From Candidatus Aminicenantota bacterium (lineage in GTDB: Bacteria > Acidobacteriota > Aminicenantia > JAMOAD01): a DNA stretch of 18,502 nt. A program made the translations under genes and the position numbers. Each line of letters starts with the position of its first letter. The first letter of the stretch is position 1. The notes under the pieces are model-generated. The model had not been told where the DNA came from, searched no databases, and was given only the letters and a program-made list of their open reading frames with translations. Below are positions 15,033 to 18,502 of this stretch, one piece after another. The stretch covers positions 1 to 18,502 of the forward strand of contig JAMOUT010000104.1 of assembly GCA_027061995.1 (NCBI GenBank), given 5' to 3'.

Positions 15033-15888
15033 TAGTATAATAATTATCACAGGTTATTCAGGTTCCGGAAAAACGACCTTTACAAAGATTCTCGAAGATA
15101 TGGGTTTTTTTTGCATAGATAATCTTCCGGCTGATCTATTCATCCCTTTTCTTGAAATTCTAAGAAAAACAAAAGCCGAGGAGATGACAAAAATAGCCCT
15201 TGTTGTTGATATCAGAGATGAAAAACTGATAAGAGATTTTCCCGAAATCTATAAAAAGGCAAAAAATAAAGGGGTTAATATAGATATAATATTTTTATCC
15301 GCAACAAATGATTCACTTCTTTTACGGTATAAAAGAACCAGAAGACCTCACCCTTTGTTTAAAAAATATAATTCCCTTGAGAAAAGTATTGAGGCGGAAA
15401 AACAAGCACTGGAACCGATTAAACAATTCGCCTCATATTTAATAGATACTTCGGACAAAACTCCGCAAGATTTAAAAAATAAGATAATAGATATCTTAAA
15501 AATAGATACTGAAAAAAACACCTTTTTAATAACTATTGAAAGCTTCGGTTTTCTTAACGGAATACCGGAAAGAGCCGATCTTGTGATTGATGTAAGATCT
15601 CTTCCGAATCCCTATTATGTGGATAAATTTAAAACTAAAACAGGTAAAGACAAAGAAGTGGTGGACTTTCTGTTTAATTTCAAAGAAACAACCGAATTAT
15701 TGGAAAAAACAAAATCTTATCTTGATTTTTTTATAAAACAATCGGAAAAAGACAGATACTATATCACAATTGCCATAGGTTGTAGCGGAGGAAAACACAG
15801 ATCCGTCGCCCTTGTGGAAAATCTGGCAAAACATTATAAAAATCTCGGTTATAATATAAATATAATCCATAGAGATATTATGAGATAG
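15022..15888 (+). CDS. rapZ: RapZ-family nucleotide-binding protein
   Basis: RapZ proteins sense amino-sugar levels; in E. coli RapZ binds glucosamine-6-phosphate and the small RNAs GlmZ/GlmY to set GlmS synthesis. This member has 288 residues: Walker A GYSGSGKT (11-18), FFCIDNLPADL, the YKRTRRPHPL segment, then the C-terminal domain with SFGFLNGIPERADLVIDVR, NPYYVDKFKTKTGKD and GCSGGKHRSVALVE. The protein ends NIIHRDIMR, without the lysine/arginine tail (after RHRTLEKR) that helps E. coli RapZ bind RNA, so this may be a metabolite sensor without the GlmZ role. It starts inside hprK (11-nt overlap). Placement among LPS and PTS genes fits control of envelope precursor supply. Confidence 0.93.
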   Translation: MVNNSIIIITGYSGSGKTTFTKILEDMGFFCIDNLPADLFIPFLEILRKTKAEEMTKIALVVDIRDEKLIRDFPEIYKKAKNKGVNIDIIFLSATNDSLLLRYKRTRRPHPLFKKYNSLEKSIEAEKQALEPIKQFASYLIDTSDKTPQDLKNKIIDILKIDTEKNTFLITIESFGFLNGIPERADLVIDVRSLPNPYYVDKFKTKTGKDKEVVDFLFNFKETTELLEKTKSYLDFFIKQSEKDRYYITIAIGCSGGKHRSVALVENLAKHYKNLGYNINIIHRDIMR

Positions 15889-15892
15889 GAGG
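15887..15892 (+). promoter_or_regulatory. Strong Shine-Dalgarno of the EIIA-Man gene
   Basis: AGGAGG, 7 nt before the ATG at 15900, overlaps the rapZ stop codon. It is one of the few canonical ribosome sites in the string, so EIIA-Man translation can start independently of rapZ. Confidence 0.7.
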
Positions 15893-15899
15893 ATATATT

Positions 15900-16304
15900 A
15901 TGATTGGCGCCGTAATTGTAACTCACGGAACTCTATGTAAAGAACTTCTTGAAACAGTCAAAAGGATAGTTGGAAAAGTAAGCCACATTGAATGTATCGG
16001 AATCGACTGGGATGAAGAGGTTGAAGCAGGCAAAAAAAGGATAAACAATGCAATAAAAAGACAAAATACAGGTTCGGGGGTAATTATTTTTACCGATATG
16101 TTCGGAGGAACACCGTCAAATATCTCTTTTTCTTTTCTTGAAAAAGGGAATATAGAGGTTATAACAGGTGTTAATCTGCCTATGCTTTTAAAATTCACAT
16201 TCGTCCAAAGGAGCACTGATATTAATAGTGTTGCTGAAAGTGTTTGCAAAGAGGGAAAATCAGCAATCTATCTTGCAAGCTCAATTTATAAAAAAGGGAA
16301 ATGA
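15900..16304 (+). CDS. PTS EIIA component, mannose family (stand-alone)
   Basis: This 134-residue EIIA domain of the mannose class has its phosphorylated His9 in AVIVTHG and the second conserved loop FTDMFGGTPSN. The Man-family IIB, IIC and IID subunits are not encoded nearby and no IIB domain is fused, so this is unlikely to serve a mannose transporter directly. Stand-alone copies in rpoN/hprK loci are thought to be regulatory outputs of the phosphorelay. It has its own AGGAGG and sits 11 nt after rapZ; its stop overlaps the HPr start (ATGA). Confidence 0.9.
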   Translation: MIGAVIVTHGTLCKELLETVKRIVGKVSHIECIGIDWDEEVEAGKKRINNAIKRQNTGSGVIIFTDMFGGTPSNISFSFLEKGNIEVITGVNLPMLLKFTFVQRSTDINSVAESVCKEGKSAIYLASSIYKKGK

Positions 16305-16570
16305 TAGAAAAAAAATTAAAAATAATAAATAAGTTGGGACTTCACGCAAGAGCATCTTCAAAATTAGTTCAAACAGCTAACAGATACACTTCAAAAATAA
16401 CAATTATCTATAATAATTCCGAGGTTAATGCAAAAAGTCTGTTGGGACTCTTAACATTGGCGGCCGCCAAAGGTTCGGAAATTATAATTAAAGCGGAAGG
16501 AACAGACGAAGATAAAGCGATAAAAGCTATTGAAAAACTGATAGAAAAAAAATTCGGTGAAAAGGAATGA
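16301..16570 (+). CDS. ptsH: Phosphocarrier protein HPr
   Basis: HPr shuttles phosphate from enzyme I to EIIA proteins. It has 89 residues with His15 in GLHARAS (EI-dependent phosphorylation site) and Ser46 in NAKSLLGLLTLAA (HprK target). The rest is the standard fold with KGSEIIIKAEG and a final amphipathic helix. Having both sites intact together with hprK upstream means the relay can be throttled by Ser phosphorylation, as in Gram-positive carbon control, though in diderms the output is usually different. ATGA overlaps on both sides (EIIA-Man and EI) tie its synthesis to theirs. Confidence 0.95.
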   Translation: MIEKKLKIINKLGLHARASSKLVQTANRYTSKITIIYNNSEVNAKSLLGLLTLAAAKGSEIIIKAEGTDEDKAIKAIEKLIEKKFGEKE

Positions 16571-18336
16571 ATAAAACCAGGATTTTTAAGGGAATTCCCG
16601 CATCTCTCGGTATAGGGATAGGAACCCTGTTTCATATTAAACTTGAATCAGAATTTATCATTAAGGAAATCATCAAAGATGAAGATGTTCAAAAAGAGAT
16701 TCAAAGATTTGAAAATGCATTATCACTTTCAATACAAGAACTTTTAAAATTAAAAAACAAAGTTGAAAAGAACAAAGGCAAAGCTTCGGCTATCATTATT
16801 GAAACACAGATTTTTCTCTTAAAAGACAAAGATCTGATTAATTCATTAAAAAAAATAATTAAAGAGGAAAAAGTTAAAACCGAATGGGCTATCCATTTAA
16901 CAAAAATAAAATATGAAAAAATATTCAGTGAATTTGAAAACGAATATCTCAGCGGAAGAATCATAGATCTTAATGATTCATTAAACAGAATTCTTAAAAA
17001 CCTTAAAACCTCTCAATCCCAAGGAAAAAAAATACCCACAAGAACCCCCATAATTATTTTTGCGGATGACCTCCCCCCATCCGAAATGGCTTATTATATG
17101 ACCCATGCGGATGTGGCGGGGATTATCCTATCAAGAGGGGGAACAAATTCTCATACTGTAATTCTCGCAAAAGCATTTGAGATACCAACCGTTATTAATA
17201 TAGATTTTGACGGGACATCCGTCTTTGATGGAGTGGACGCAATCGTTGACGGAACCGAAGGAGATGTTTATATTGATCCCTCTTTAACAATAAAAAAAGA
17301 GTTCTTCAATAAAAAAGAGCAGTTTGAAGTTTACAGAAGTGAATTAAAATCCGTAAAATCTCTCCCTTCAATAACAAAAGACGGGAAACAATTTAAGATA
17401 ATGGCTAATATTGAAGTTCCCGAAGAGATAGAACTCGCTTTATCATATGGAGCCGAGGGAATCGGACTTTTCAGAACCGAATTTTTGTATATGTTTGAAA
17501 AAACCCCCCCTACCCTTGATGAACAAACCAAAATTTATAAACAAGTTTTATCAAAGATGGGAGATAAACCCGTCGTCATAAGGACTCTTGATATAGGAGG
17601 GGAAAAGAAAATTGAGGCTTTCAACATAGGAAAAGAGGAGAATCCAGCCCTCGGTTTAAGGGCTATCAGATATTTTTTAAAAGAGAAAGCCCATTTTTAT
17701 ACTCAGATAAAAGCCATTTTAAGAGCCGCAAGAAACGGGAAAGTGAAAATACTTTTTCCCATGATAACGGAAATAGAGGAGATAAGAGAATTAAAAGATA
17801 TAGTTTATAGTATAGCAAAAAAAGAATCCGTTGAAAAAGATAATTATGATATAGGTATAATGGTGGAAACACCTGCCGCCGCTTTAACAATAGATTCATA
17901 TGTAAAAGAGGTGGATTTCGTAAGTATAGGAACAAATGACCTGATTCAATATACACTTGCGGTTGACAGAGGAAACTCAAGCGTAAACTATCTGTATAAA
18001 CCTCTGAATCCGGCTGTTTTAAGATTGCTGAAATTTGTTGCTGATGAAGGGAGAAAAGGGGGAATAGAGGTTCAATTGTGCGGAGAGATGGCTTCAAAAC
18101 CCATACACTCAATTATTCTCATAGGACTCGGGATAAACAGCATAAGTATGGCAAGTCAGACAATTCCCATAATAAAGAGGATTCTCAGGTCCATCTCTGT
18201 TAATAGAACCAGACAAATAATGAAAGATGCAGTTAAACTCTCGTCCGCTGATGAAATCAATGAATTTATTGTTGAAAATCTTCTTAGAAAATGCCCATCA
18301 TCATTGTTTAAAAACATACTACCCGTAAAAATATAA
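16567..18336 (+). CDS. ptsI: PTS enzyme I (phosphoenolpyruvate-protein phosphotransferase)
   Basis: Enzyme I takes phosphate from phosphoenolpyruvate and passes it to HPr. It has 589 residues, the usual length for the sugar-type enzyme, with no GAF domain as found in the Ntr form (PtsP). The N-terminal HPr-binding helices (about 30-145) are followed by the phospho-histidine domain with His196 in RGGTNSHTVILAKA; canonical EI often has GGRTSH, so positions 193-194 are Thr-Asn. The PEP-binding barrel has GIGLFRTEFLY, IRTLDIGGEKK, LFPMITEIEEI, GIMVETPAAAL, SIGTNDLIQYTLAVDRGN and the catalytic Cys505 in QLCGEMAS. All key residues are present, so it should be active. It follows HPr by ATGA. Confidence 0.95.
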   Translation: MNKTRIFKGIPASLGIGIGTLFHIKLESEFIIKEIIKDEDVQKEIQRFENALSLSIQELLKLKNKVEKNKGKASAIIIETQIFLLKDKDLINSLKKIIKEEKVKTEWAIHLTKIKYEKIFSEFENEYLSGRIIDLNDSLNRILKNLKTSQSQGKKIPTRTPIIIFADDLPPSEMAYYMTHADVAGIILSRGGTNSHTVILAKAFEIPTVINIDFDGTSVFDGVDAIVDGTEGDVYIDPSLTIKKEFFNKKEQFEVYRSELKSVKSLPSITKDGKQFKIMANIEVPEEIELALSYGAEGIGLFRTEFLYMFEKTPPTLDEQTKIYKQVLSKMGDKPVVIRTLDIGGEKKIEAFNIGKEENPALGLRAIRYFLKEKAHFYTQIKAILRAARNGKVKILFPMITEIEEIRELKDIVYSIAKKESVEKDNYDIGIMVETPAAALTIDSYVKEVDFVSIGTNDLIQYTLAVDRGNSSVNYLYKPLNPAVLRLLKFVADEGRKGGIEVQLCGEMASKPIHSIILIGLGINSISMASQTIPIIKRILRSISVNRTRQIMKDAVKLSSADEINEFIVENLLRKCPSSLFKNILPVKI

Positions 18337-18343
18337 AAGGTGA
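18337..18343 (+). promoter_or_regulatory. Shine-Dalgarno of the cupin gene
   Basis: AAAAGGT, inside AAAAGGTGAT between the ptsI stop and the ATG at 18348, is well placed (4 nt after the motif) and supports that start. Confidence 0.6.
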
Positions 18344-18347
18344 TACT

Positions 18348-18502
18348 ATGAATGAAAATCAGACAAAAAAGATTGAAAAACCTTGGGGATACGAATTACT
18401 CTATGCCCTAACAGAGAAATATGCCGGTAAAATATTATTTGTAAAAAAAGGAAAAAGACTCAGTTACCAATATCATGAAAAAAAAGATGAAACAATGTTT
18501 AT
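18348..18502 (+). CDS. Cupin protein, mannose-6-phosphate isomerase type II-like (N-terminal part)
   Basis: Fifty-one codons are visible before the window ends. KPWGYELLYALTEKYAGKIL followed by GKRLSYQYHEKKDE closely matches the cupin that forms the C-terminal half of bifunctional ManC/AlgA proteins and also exists as a separate small protein. QYH (His43) and a downstream Glu are likely metal ligands of the cupin barrel. Such proteins act in mannose-6-phosphate/GDP-mannose metabolism or bind related sugars; the missing part prevents a firm call. Starting directly with the KPWGYE motif, it should be a stand-alone cupin lacking the nucleotidyltransferase domain. It lies 11 nt after ptsI in the same operon, linking the relay to sugar-phosphate or envelope polysaccharide supply. 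Confidence 0.8.
   Translation, partial: MNENQTKKIEKPWGYELLYALTEKYAGKILFVKKGKRLSYQYHEKKDETMF

Noticed and set aside
17666-18112. A 148-codon open frame antisense to ptsI.
   Set aside because: It lies wholly opposite a well-conserved enzyme I barrel and its translation is low-complexity Leu/Ser/Tyr, typical of shadow frames.

Overview
The window is strongly AT-rich. It comes from a diderm (LPS-exporting) bacterium: it encodes a large LptC/LptA-like protein and LptB, together with sigma-54, a regulatory phosphotransferase (PTS) set and RapZ. The order lptA-lptB-rpoN-hpf-ptsN-hprK-rapZ-EIIA(Man)-HPr-EI is known from delta-proteobacteria and several uncultured diderm phyla. I cannot place the organism more finely from sequence alone. 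There are no rRNA or tRNA genes, insertion sequences or CRISPR arrays.

Layout. (1) 1-2373: an accessory-looking block. It holds the start of a minus-strand gene running off the left edge, then four plus-strand genes: an Imm11/DUF1629-like protein, two unrecognised membrane proteins, and a small secreted protein that appears broken by a +1 frameshift. (2) 2399-4881, minus strand: a membrane-anchored protein ending in seven perfect CHSA repeats (a Cys/His-rich tail), followed after 2 nt by a ZnT9-like cation diffusion facilitator; together they look like a metal-handling pair. (3) 4882-5143: a divergent intergenic region. Both flanking genes have a sigma-70-type promoter whose -10 box ends 5 nt before the ATG, and neither has a Shine-Dalgarno sequence, so both may be leaderless. 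A possible 25-residue membrane peptide lies between them. (4) 5144-18502, plus strand: one compact gene string of 15 genes. Eleven of 14 junctions overlap and the others have gaps of 5 to 11 nt.

The long string starts with pyruvoyl-dependent arginine decarboxylase (agmatine and polyamine synthesis), an HU-like protein with an altered DNA-binding arm, a Ycf46-type AAA+ ATPase and RecJ. It continues with LPS transport (LptC/A-like, LptB), sigma-54, long-form hibernation factor HPF, and a PTS relay (PtsN, HPr kinase/phosphorylase, EIIA-Man, HPr with both His15 and Ser46, EI). RapZ lies inside the relay, and the start of a sugar-phosphate-type cupin follows it. No sugar-transporting EIIB, EIIC or EIID component is present, so the PTS part is probably a regulatory phosphorelay tied to nitrogen, carbon and envelope-precursor control.

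The observations most worth following up are the CHSA-tail protein coupled to the ZnT9-like transporter, the paired leaderless starts, the frameshifted secreted gene beside the immunity-like cluster, and the HU protein lacking the intercalating proline.
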